The notes beneath the pieces were generated by a model. The model saw only the letters and a list, made by a program, of their open reading frames with translations, searched no databases and had not been told where the DNA came from. A stretch of DNA of 64,000 bases from Cranoglanis bouderius (taxonomy: Eukaryota > Chordata > Actinopteri > Siluriformes > Cranoglanididae), in assembly GCA_023630585.1 (NCBI GenBank), contig CM042566.1:7815254-7879253 (forward strand). Reading direction: 5' to 3'. Each line of letters begins with the position of its first letter. The first letter of the stretch is position 1. Of this stretch, positions 11,896 to 20,933 are shown piece after piece. The position numbers were made by a program, and so were the translations under genes.

Positions 11896-13432
11896 CTAAC
11901 CGCATTTCTATAAAAGTTGGGATTTTTTCTAAAATGCAATTACAAAAATGCGATTTGTCAAGTCTCTTGAAGCTTTAATTAACTGACAAAAGTACAAAGA
12001 AAAGATATTCAATGTTTTCACTGAGCAACTTAATTGCATTTTGTAAATATAAACAAATTTAGAATTTGATGCCTTCAAAAAGTTGGGCCAGAGGCATGTT
12101 TACCACTTAAGGGTGTTACATCACCCTTCCTTTTAATTACACTTTTTAATCATTTGGGAACTGAGGATACTAATTGTTGCAGTTTTGCAAGTGGAATTTT
12201 TGCCCATTCTCGCTTGATACAAGACTTCAGCTGCTCAACAGTCCTTGGTCGCCATTGTCTGATTCTCCTCTTCATGATGTGCCATACATTTTCAATAGGA
12301 GACAGACCTGGACTGCTGGCAGGCCAGTCAAGCACACTCTGTGTCTACAAAGCCACGCTGTTGTAACACGTGCAGAATGAGGCCTGGTATTATCCTGCTG
12401 AAATAACCATGGACTTCCTGGGAAAAGACATTGCCTTGATACACCTCCGCGTCAATGGTACCTTCACACCTATGCAAGTCCCCCATGCCGTGATGCACCC
12501 CCATACTATCACAGATGCTGGCTTTTGCATCTTTCGCTTATAACAGTCTGGTTGGTCTTTTTCATCGTTGGCACAGAGAACTTGACATCTGTTTTTCGAC
12601 GAAAACAAGCTGAAACATGGACTCATCTGACCACAGCACTCGTTTCCACTGCCTTTCAGTCCATCTGAGATGAGCTCGGGCCCAGAGAACTCGTCGGCGT
12701 TTCTGCATAGAGTCGATGTGTGGCTTCCTCCTTGCGTAATAGAGTTTCGGGTTGCATTTCTGGATGCAGCGGCAGACTGTGTTAAGTGACAATGGTTTTC
12801 CGAAGTACTCCCGAGCCCATGTGGTTATATTTATCACAGTAGCATGATGATTTCTCAGGCAATGCCACCTGAGGGCTCGAAGGTCCCTCAACAGTGGTTT
12901 CTGGTCTTGCCCTTTATGCAATGAGATTTCTCCGGATTCCCTGAATCTTTTCACAATATTATGCACTGTAGATGGTGAAAGACCTAAATTCTTTGCAATC
13001 TTGCGTTGAACAATGTTCTTTTTGAACTGAGTGACAATTCTCTCACAAAGTTTGGCACAAAGTGGTGAGCCATGACCCATCCTTGCTTGTAATGATTGAG
13101 CTTTGGGTGGATGCTCCTTTTATGCCCAATCTTGATACCCTCCCCTGTTACCAATTAACCTGATCCTCCAAAATGGTGTTACTTGGTGTTAGTTTATTCT
13201 ATAAACTTTTCAGTCTTATTTTGCCTCTGTCCCAACTTTTTTTTTAATGTGTTGAAATTCTAAATTTGTTTATATTTACAAAATACAATTAAGTTGGTCA
13301 GTGAAAACACTGAATATCTTTTCTTTGTACTTTTGTCAGTTAATTATCGTTTAAAGAGACTTGACAAATAACAGGTTTTTGTTTTTATTGCATTTTAGAA
13401 AAAATCCCAATTTTTCTGGAAATGGGGGTTAG
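11896..13432 (-). mobile_element. Tc1-like transposon with ~180-bp inverted repeats
   Basis: The left end begins CTAACCGCATTTC and the right end finishes at GAAATGGGGGTTAG, each flanked by TA (11894-11895 and 13433-13434). The terminal repeats run inward about 180 bp. They share AAAAGTTGGGATTTTTTCTA, TTAATTAACTGACAAAAGTA-type text and CAAATTTAGAATTT, giving an IR/DR-like arrangement. The interior holds a broken transposase on the minus strand. A solo end of the same family lies at 34352-34531. Confidence 0.9.
12150..13080 (-). pseudogene. Tc1-like transposase, frameshifted
   Basis: Reading starts on the minus strand at 13080. The first 172 codons contain a helix-turn-helix head (KIAKNLGLSPSTVHNIVKRF) and the first catalytic Asp in VLWSDES. 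The frame is then lost. Further pieces follow in other frames: a segment at about 12390-12626, a QQDN motif with the second Asp near 12395, and SPIENVWHIMKRRIRQW with the catalytic Glu at about 12150-12335. The usual length is about 340 residues, so most of the protein is present but broken by at least two frameshifts. Confidence 0.88.
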
Positions 13433-13554
13433 TAGATTACATTAGTAATATAGATATAAATACAGATTACATTAGTGATATAAATATAGATTACATTAGT
13501 AATATAGATTACACTAGTGATAGAGACATAGATTACTTTAGTGATATAGATATA

Positions 13555-14187
13555 CAGTTGTAATCAAAATTATTCAACGCCCATTGCAAATCAGGTTTAT
13601 TGGCAAAATTTACAGACTTTTAGCTGTTTGCAATGAACAAATCAAACAAAAGCAAGTGAAATAGTTCAACACAATGAATGCTTCAAGTGGTTTCCCCAAA
13701 TTCAACTGAAAATGCAACTTATAATGACTTCTCCAGTTTCAAAATTATTCAACATCTTCATGGCAAGCATCTTTAGTACTTAGTAGAGCACCCTTTTGCT
13801 GTTATGACATGCTGCAAAGAAGATGCATAGCCAGACGCCAGCTTCTGGCAGCGTTCCTGAGGAATCTTAGCCCATTCCTTATGAGCAATGGCCTCCAGTT
13901 CAGTAATATTCTTGGGTTTGCGTGCTGCAACCGCCTTCTTCAAATCCCACCAGAGATTTTCTATGGGGTACAAGGCAGATGACTGTGATGGCCACTGTAG
14001 AATCTTCCAGGACTTTTTCTGCAACCAAGCCTTGGTGGAATTTGAGGTATGCTTGGGATCATTGTCCTGTTGGAAGGTCCAACGACACCCAAGCTTCAGC
14101 TTCCTCACAGACGGTATGACATTTTCTCCTAGGATTTCCTGATACTTCAATGAATCCATCTTGCCTTCCACACGCTGCAGGTTTATC
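13555..14187 (-). mobile_element. 5'-truncated Tc1-like transposon
   Basis: The preserved end starts CAGTTGTAATCAAAATTATT after a TA at 13553-13554. A second copy of the AAAATTATTCAAC motif lies at 13741-13753, consistent with an IR/DR end. The other half is missing: similarity stops near 14187 where tandem-repeat sequence resumes. It differs from the neighbouring element at 11896-13432. Confidence 0.82.
13773..14171 (-). pseudogene. Tc1-like transposase, C-terminal part
   Basis: A 132-codon open frame covers only the C-terminal part of the catalytic domain. It shows the second catalytic Asp in WTFQQDNDPKHTS and the Glu in YPIENLWWDLK. It ends with a GCSTKY-type terminus common to fish Tc1 transposases. 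The DNA-binding domain and the first catalytic Asp are absent, so it cannot act alone. Confidence 0.85.
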
Positions 14188-14627
14188 TAAATCACTAATG
14201 TAATCTACAGTAGATATGCATTAGTGAGACACATGGTTCACATTTTGATCCGATTTGTGATTTTAAAAAGTGTAAACAAGATAAAAATTTTAGTTTTTAT
14301 TTTTTTTAATAAGTGTAGTCACTAAGTGCAGTCAGACCTCATGTTCCAATAAGTAGCTGAACTTGATTTGCAGTTGCGTGCAAACGTCTGTGTAAACTTA
14401 CTTCAAAATGAAACCAAGACGACATTTAATATTAACACAAATCTCCCTTTTACATCATGAATAACAAAATTGTACAATAGTGTAACAATCTAAATTATAT
14501 TTCTGAATTTGATATAAATTAGCTTTCGTTCCACTTCCTGCTAAGAACTATATCAGGTCACATATTGTCTCTGCACTTCTTCCATTTCTGAACTGGAATG
14601 AATAATATTATAACTGTTGGTTATATC
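14188..14627. other. Non-coding spacer
   Basis: AT-rich. A trace of the GATTACATTAGT-type tandem repeat remains at its left edge. No gene was seen. Confidence 0.5.
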
Positions 14628-14855
14628 ATTCATCTTCAGTAACCGGTTTATCTTGGTCAGAATCGCGGATCCGGAGCCTATCCTGGGAACAATGGGTGCA
14701 ACCCAGGAACACATCCTGGGTGGGACACCAGTCTATCGCAAGGCACCATGCACACACACACCCACACACCCATTCACACTTAGGCGCAGTTTGGCATAGC
14801 CAGTTCACCTACTGGCATGTTTTGGGGAGGTAGGAGGAAACCGGAGAACCTGGAG
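14628..14855 (+). repeat. SINE-like teleost interspersed repeat, copy 3
   Basis: It carries CGGATCCGGAGCCTATCCTG, ACACCAGTCTATCGC, a short CA-rich stretch, CCTACTGGCATGTTTTGGGG and AGGAGGAAACCGGAGAACC. These align with copies 1 and 2. Confidence 0.75.
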
Positions 14856-15783
14856 GAACTTGGATATCCTTTTAAGCCATTCTGTAAAAGGTCTTGTTCT
14901 CTCTCTTTCTTTTAAGTCTTGTGAAAGCTGTTTTCATAATCCTATCGACTTTTAATTTGACTGCTCACACCACAATTTTTACACCTTAAAAATACTTTTG
15001 TTGACTAAAACAAATTAACTAAATTAACTTGTCAGTGTGGGCGAACCTTTTGAGCTTGCTAATAAACATAATTGTTGACTTAAGCCAGATTATTACTCAT
15101 CACAGTGTATGAGATACTCCCAATAAAATCTTGCCCGAACACTATAACAGATATGCGCTAAACATGTACACCATGTCAGATTATACAATGAAGATCCACT
15201 CATGATAGATATGTGATTAAATGAAAATTACATTTTCTTTGCGTCATCAATCAGTGTGATCTGGTTTCTCGTGTAGGAAAAAAAAACACTTTTCCAAGTG
15301 AGCATGTATTAGTATTGGTGTTAATAATATTAGTATTAATGTTACTGTTAATAGTTGTCCTGTGAGTTTTGCATACTCCTATGCAGTCATCGTACTGATT
15401 GCTTTTACAGGAGCATCATGGCAGTGGTCACACTTAGATTTTCATTAAAAAAAAAAAAAAAACTCTGACACGTCCAGAACTTTGTCATCAGCCATGTTTG
15501 GTCGCAGTGGAACTTAACCAGCCGCTGGTGAGCATGTCTCATTACGATACAACTCACGACCAAAGAGTTTGCTTACAATGTGTGCTTTTGTCTGTGACAG
15601 GAAAATTATACAGTGTAAACCCGACCGAAGTTGCTGTAACGTAAAAGACTGTGTTGTTACAGGGTTTCAAAAAGAAAACACTCTGGTAAATGAATGCTCA
15701 TTCTACTTAACAGATGAACTGTAAAATAGATTTAAAAATATATTTTTCCACCCAAAAACAAAGTGGACTGCAGACACACTACA
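14856..15783. other. Non-coding spacer
   Basis: No gene, RNA or repeat was recognised apart from A runs near 15283 and 15447. Confidence 0.5.
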
Positions 15784-16087
15784 AGGGTGTCCCAAGAGTC
15801 TCCATATATAGGGGAAATACTTTTTAGCAAAATGTCTTTTAGCCTTTAAGAATGCCTTTGACAAAAGAAGAACATGTTGAAATCATTCTAATGGCTGGAT
15901 GTTGCAAGGTTGTGATGGACTTTAACAGGAAACATGGGAAGCACATCACACACGACACTGTTGCCAAACTTATTAACAAATTCAAAAAGACTGGAAATGT
16001 TGTCCACCAACATCAACTGACATAGGCACAACCGACGTGGTGCTGGCGTACATAGTCCCCTATGTATGGAGACTTTTGGGACACCCT
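15784..16087 (+). mobile_element. Short DNA transposon with ~30-bp inverted ends
   Basis: The left end AGGGTGTCCCAAGAGTCTCC is mirrored by GGAGACTTTTGGGACACCCT at the right end. The 304-bp unit contains a short intact frame (15852-16025) resembling the DNA-binding head of a mariner-like transposase. It is therefore an internally deleted or truncated element rather than an anonymous MITE. Only two bases separate it from the next repeat. Confidence 0.85.
15852..16025 (+). pseudogene. Transposase N-terminal helix-turn-helix fragment
   Basis: A 57-codon frame starts MPLTKEEHVEIILMAG and contains a second helical segment, DFNRKHGKHITHDTVAKLIN, then stops with TAG. This matches my recollection of the HTH head (DUF4817-like) found in some mariner-type and pogo-like ORFs, with about five residues missing between the helices. 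The catalytic domain is entirely absent. A DNA-binding-only peptide is conceivable but unproven. Confidence 0.65.
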
Positions 16088-16088
16088 C

Positions 16089-16553
16089 TATATGGCCAAA
16101 AGTTTGTGGACACCTGACCATCGCATCTGTATATGTTTTTTGAGCATCCCATTCCAGATTTAGTCCCCCATTACTGTTATAATAACCTCCACTCTCCTGG
16201 GAAGGCTTTCCACTACATTTTGGGGTGTGGCTGTGGAGATTCTGGGGTGCAGTTGGCGTTCCAGTTCATCCTAAAGGTGTGCAGTAGGGTTGAGGTCAGG
16301 GTTCTGTGCAAGACATACAAGTTCTTCCACTCCAACCTTGGCACACCTTGTCTTCATGGAGCTCGCTTGGTGCAGAGGGGCACTGTCATGCTGGGACAGG
16401 TTCGGGTCCCTTGGTTCCACTGAAGGGAGATTGTCATGCTACAGCATACAAAGACATCCTATACAACTGTGTGCTTCCAACTTTGTGACAACAGTTTGGG
16501 GGTGTGATATATGGGTGTGATGTTCAGGTGTCCACATACTTTTGGCCATATAG
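16089..16553 (+). mobile_element. Non-autonomous DNA element with TATGGCC ends
   Basis: The left terminus TATGGCCAAAAGTTTGTGGA and right terminus TCCACATACTTTTGGCCATA form an inverted repeat of about 30 bp. This is the only complete copy of three in the window (partial copies at 6092-6300 and 40340-40773). The interior shows CTTCTTCCACTCCAACC-type text shared with the 40-kb copy and no convincing ORF. It is a common interspersed family in fish genomes by recall. Confidence 0.82.
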
Positions 16554-17279
16554 TGTACTTGCAGTGAACTACATTCAGCGCTGTGTACTCTATAGCACTG
16601 TATGCACACTTATCATCATATGAATAAAATCCCGTGTTTATAATTGATATAAATAACCAGCCACGCAAGCAGAACAACCATGACTCCTAGCTGAACTCAG
16701 GGCTTTAATCTTAAAATGTTTTGGCAATAAAATACAAGCAGGAGGTCCAAATAACTAAAACTGTACGCTGTATTAGCTCTTGGTGCCGTAGTTAGCAAAA
16801 CACTTCACTAACAGGTGCTAATGCAATGCCCCTGTTAGTTTGTTTGCCTTGTTCTGCACTAATTTAATCGACTCGATATTTTTTTTTTTTAGCAGCAAGC
16901 AAACCAGTTTAGTAACCAGCTATTAGCGGCGAGAATGCTTTCCAAGTAGTGCAAAGGTTACGGCTAGCGTGCTAAGCTAGCTAATATCCTAAACCAACAA
17001 ACACTGCAATACATTATTGTCAATTGCTAACTAACTAAAACACAATGCTTATTTGCGTCTTGTCTGTGAGTAGTGAAAAAAAAAAAAAACTTCCGTAAAA
17101 AAGTTTCGTTAGAGAAACGTACACCAAATATCTAAAGCCATACAGCAAAATCCGAGTCTCTGTGTCTACTAATCCGTCTGTAGCAGAATACTCAATGACT
17201 CCTTACTCCCTTCACAAGTGCACTACATAGTGTGTGGAAAATAAATGCTTCTGCCGCCATATGTAGTGCACTACGTATA
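16554..17279. other. Non-coding spacer
   Basis: No gene was recognised. Two short T/A runs lie at 16879-16891 and 17075-17089. Confidence 0.5.
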
Positions 17280-17480
17280 CTATAGCAAGCCGTTTAGATG
17301 TCGTTCACACAACGCACACTGTGCGGCCCAGAGGTTGCCACGGGACACGGTTGCTGCGCAACAAAAACAAAAAAAGACCAACTCGTCATGACGTCGTTGC
17401 GTCAGACGTGCCGGAACGGCGTTTCCATGACGACGCAACGCCTGTACATACACATCTGCAGATTTCGGTTGTAAGTAGTG
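17280..17480. promoter_or_regulatory. CpG-rich candidate promoter or enhancer
   Basis: CpG density rises sharply against the AT-rich surroundings. It contains ATGACGTCGTTGCGTCAGAC (overlapping CRE- and AP-1-like sites) and GTTTCCATGACGACGCAAC, which resembles an RFX X-box. No exon could be attached to it. It could be the promoter of a gene transcribed away to the left or a distal fosb element. Function is inference. Confidence 0.4.
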
Positions 17481-18000
17481 GCAACACATGGGACTGATAT
17501 TGTTGAGTTGTTTATGCATTTAATCGAGGAATAAGGAATGTTCAATTGTTTTATAGCGAACACATGCACATACTAGTCTCATCAGAAATAAATAAATAAA
17601 TAAATAAATAAAACAAGCAAACAAAGGAATAAAAGTGGAATAGAGCTTTATTTTATTTTATTTTATTTGTATTGCAGAATTGGATTTAAATGTTCTAAAA
17701 TATTCAGCTGGTTCCTTTTCAATGGCAAGGCATATATAGATTTGTCTTCAGCTAAGAACCATAAAATATGATCAACAGCTGAGAAATCTGACTCTAGTTG
17801 TCAGTGGTCTCTCTTCCTCCTCCTTCCTCTGTTTGCATCCCACATAAGGAGCTATGATGCGCTTTTTTTTTTTCTGACGTAGCCACAGGTCGGCAGCTCT
17901 TAGCCACTGGTGAGAGTTCTGGCTGATTTTTGCGGAGAGATATTCCTGGTGAAAGTCATGTACGCCGTGTTAGTCATGCTGGTTAGAGTAGTCTAGCTTA
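17481..18000. other. Non-coding with TAAA and TTTTA microsatellites
   Basis: An AAAT-type run lies at about 17588-17612, and TTTTA-type units lie near 17648-17668. Nothing coding was seen. Confidence 0.5.
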
Positions 18001-18240
18001 GCTCCTACCTGCCGGTGGACAGAACAGTACGTTCTCCGTCAGTGACGTCAGCCTGCTGACTAATTGTTGTCGTCTTCGCGCGGCCCTATACTCAGTGTTG
18101 ACATTTTCGTCCTGCCTCGTATTTCCTCGCGGCTCACAAAGGCTCTCCTGCAATTTCCTGTTGCTTTCTTTCCTCATCTCTTCGTCCCATTTCCGAGCTC
18201 AGGCTCCTCATCGTTGTCGTGCACAAGGGAGTAAACGATG
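18001..18240. promoter_or_regulatory. CRE/AP-1 cluster upstream of fosb
   Basis: A perfect palindromic CRE, TGACGTCA, lies at 18043-18050 and an AP-1-like TGACTAA follows at 18057-18063. Both sit in a CpG-containing block (TTCGCGCGGCCC near 18074). It is about 2 kb upstream of the fosb start codon. Fos-family genes are known to be driven by CREB and to be autoregulated through AP-1, so a distal enhancer is a reasonable inference. Confidence 0.5.
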
Positions 18241-18429
18241 AATGAAACTTTCTATTCATTCTGAAGTGTCTCACTTTTGCACATGCCTTCCTGTACACAC
18301 AAACAAAAGGAGGCTTTGTGTGTTTCCGGCAAGTTTGGCTTTGTTCGTTCAGACGTAAAGTCTGATGTCCTCAGTGATGATGAGTTATAATGGTGATTAT
18401 GAGAACATTTGGTTTGAGCTCTCCTTCGA

Positions 18430-18431
<2 letters not shown>

Positions 18432-18507
<76 letters not shown>

Positions 18508-18537
18508 TGATGATAATGATGATGATGATGATGATGA
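18432..18537. repeat. ATT microsatellite followed by GAT repeats
   Basis: About 24 ATT units (18432-18505) pass into GAT units (18518-18537). The isoleucine-rich ORFs across it on both strands are artefacts of the repeat. Confidence 0.95.
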
Positions 18538-19430
18538 GACATTACAATGATACACTGTTGTCATTATAATATAATACAATAAATATAATATATAATGTAA
18601 TAATAACATCAACATTTATTTATTAGTGTTATTTAAAATCAGTGTTTCTACTTGTTGTTTATGTTGTTGCATTAAAACATTTTCCAGGTCAGTTATAGAA
18701 CCACAGCTGACTCTAATATTAGACCACCGGGGATTCCGTGAAGCCCATGAGAAAGTTTACAATGGAGAGTTGTGTTCACCTAAAGCACGTTTCAACGACC
18801 CCTTCCTTCACCTGAGAAACCGGATAGCACCTTCTCTGCATGCTGCATACACGTCTGACAGCTTTCAAATGTCTTTCAGTCTTTCAGTCATTTTCTTCTC
18901 TTCTGCCTATTTTTGCACAGCGATCATACGTAAGCTCTGACTATATATTTTCTTATGTAGACACTACAGTATGTAAACTGGAGAAATAGCAAGCATTATT
19001 ATAATAATTATTATTACTATAATTCATATCATTAACATGATCATTATCATTATATTTATTTGACTGCAGTTTATGGGCTAGGTTTTTTGTTTTTTTTAAA
19101 TAACAAACGAATCCCATCATATATGTGTCTTAATCTCATTTGTTTTTGTTGTTAACACCTTCCGTGGCAACATAAAGCAAAAATCATATATGCTGAAACC
19201 TTTTTTTTTTTCTTCTTTGACGCAGAGATAAGTCTAATATTGTCCTTCCCTATCGTTTCTGTATAGTCTCTATTTTTAAGAAAAAACATGCAATCAAAAA
19301 TATCTCCTGTGGAAGCTATAGTAAACGCTGCTATTCTCGACAGTGCGCTAGAGCGTTTTTTTCTGTGGGTGAGGGAATCCCTAAACGTCATCGCCTAGGA
19401 TACCAAAAAACAAAAACACCGCTCCATGAA

Positions 19431-19474
19431 CCATATATGGGCACCTACGTCAGCGGAACTCCAGTGAGGGGCGG
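19431..19474 (+). promoter_or_regulatory. fosb: fosb proximal promoter: CArG box, CRE, GC box
   Basis: A perfect serum response element core, CCATATATGG, lies at 19431-19440. A CRE-like TACGTCA follows at 19446-19452 and a GC box (GGGGCGG) at 19468-19474. SRF, CREB and Sp1 sites in this order match the logic of mammalian FOS and FOSB promoters. The cluster is about 630 bp upstream of the start codon, leaving room for the long 5' leader usual for FosB. No clear TATA box was seen. Confidence 0.75.
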
Positions 19475-20063
19475 AGACAGAATTCTGTACTTTACAAAGG
19501 TTCCTGGATGCTTTCATTCAGAAGACGAGGGACGCCGGCTTGCGCGCACAAAATCGCTGTTTATTATCGCTGACCGACCAAACAGACCATTTTGCGGACA
19601 TTTTTTTTTTTTACATGGATTTATAAATGCACACTTCAAAAAAAAGGAGCCTTTTAGGGACTGTTATATCGCCAGCCAGCGTGGACGTCTCCGCTTTGGA
19701 GTTGTAAACTTGTTTCCCCCCAGCGCAGAACTGGATTGCCATCTTAATGCAACTTTTTTGGAAAGACACGAAAGCCTTTTTGACTGACTCTTCAAGTAAA
19801 TCTTGTTACGGTAGGTAATGGCTGAAATAATGTAATGTTATAATTACTAGCCTAGTTTAGCTTTGACATAACAGCGTATAGATTTTATAGCGATCTCTGT
19901 AGGTGTGCATGCATTCAAGTCAACTTCAAGTGACTTGTAAGTGCATTATAATGATGAATTAGACAGTGCACTAGAACACCGAATGTTTCGCTGGGCGCCA
20001 GGTGACGTGCCATTTTCGCCGGGAGCGAGCGCTTTCTCGGTTCCACTCGGCTCTGCCGGGGAG

Positions 20064-20189
20064 ATGTTCCAGGGGTTCCCCGGTGACCCGGACAGCGGCT
20101 CCCGTGGAAGTTCCTCTCCGTCGGTCGAATCTCAGTACCTGTCTTCGGTGGACTCCTTCGGGAGCCCCTCCACCACCACTGCACCACAA
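20064..20189 (+). CDS. fosb: fosb coding exon 1
   Basis: It encodes residues 1-42, the FosB N-terminus. The donor is CAA|GTAAGT, a consensus match. The 5' leader lies upstream in the same exon, with in-frame ATGs at 19941 and 19983 and no stop between them and this start. Confidence 0.93.
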
Positions 20190-20885
20190 GTAAGTCCTTA
20201 AGAGTTTGCTTGCTGCATGCATGACCTGTCAAACTGCTGGGTGGCATTAAAGCTGTTTTGTTACTGAACCGCGGTAGAAAAAAATAATAAATGATAAATA
20301 ATCTAAAAAGTAAACTGTGCATCCTGATTCGCTATACAATCAGAGCAAAACGCAAACACAACTATGTAGTTTGAGTGCAGAGCAGTCAGTTAGCAACGTG
20401 CCGTGTGTATGTGTTTGGCAGCACGCGGCTCCGTGGATTACCGCGGTGGAACCTCTCCGACGTGCACGAGCTAAGCCCCTCCCCCTCGCTCCGCTCTCCG
20501 TATCCCTCCTCGTCGCGCTGGCCTCGCTGTGACGTCAATGCGTTCTATTTTGGAGTGTTACGTCGCGTTGCTAAGGGGAGTACTGGGGGAGTGACGGCGG
20601 GGGCGGGGCGTTGAAGGGGCGGCGGGAGGGGGGGGTATGAGGGAGAGGGTTAGAAAGGATGGCTCGAGAGAGCTGATTGGCTGACGCTTGTGGAGTCTCT
20701 TGTCTGACGTTCCGTACGAATATTAACGAACCTCCCGAACTCGCGCGCGCGCTCGGGCATTACCGACGGCCTCCGCTTCTAAATAAAGAAGCGAGACGGC
20801 AATTTTTTCGCTCAAAGGGTGAAAGGGTGTCAAAGTCAAAGGGTGTTGTTTTATTTTTGTCCACGGATTGTGCGTCCCGAATTAC

Positions 20886-20933
<48 letters not shown>

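Larger units (their letters stand above)
11826..13560. repeat. Imperfect tandem repeat interrupted by a transposon
   Basis: Short units of the type GATATAGATTACATTAGTA recur at 11826-11895 and again at 13433-13554. A related bit lies near 14190-14215 (AATCACTAATGTAATCTA). The Tc1-like element at 11896-13432 splits the array and the truncated element at 13555 follows it. The array therefore predates the insertions. Confidence 0.7.

Noticed and set aside
18365..18615. Poly-Ile ORFs on both strands
   Set aside because: Translation of the ATT microsatellite.
19915..20322. 135-codon antisense ORF over fosb exon 1
   Set aside because: Shadow of the GC-rich sense exon. No splice or family support.
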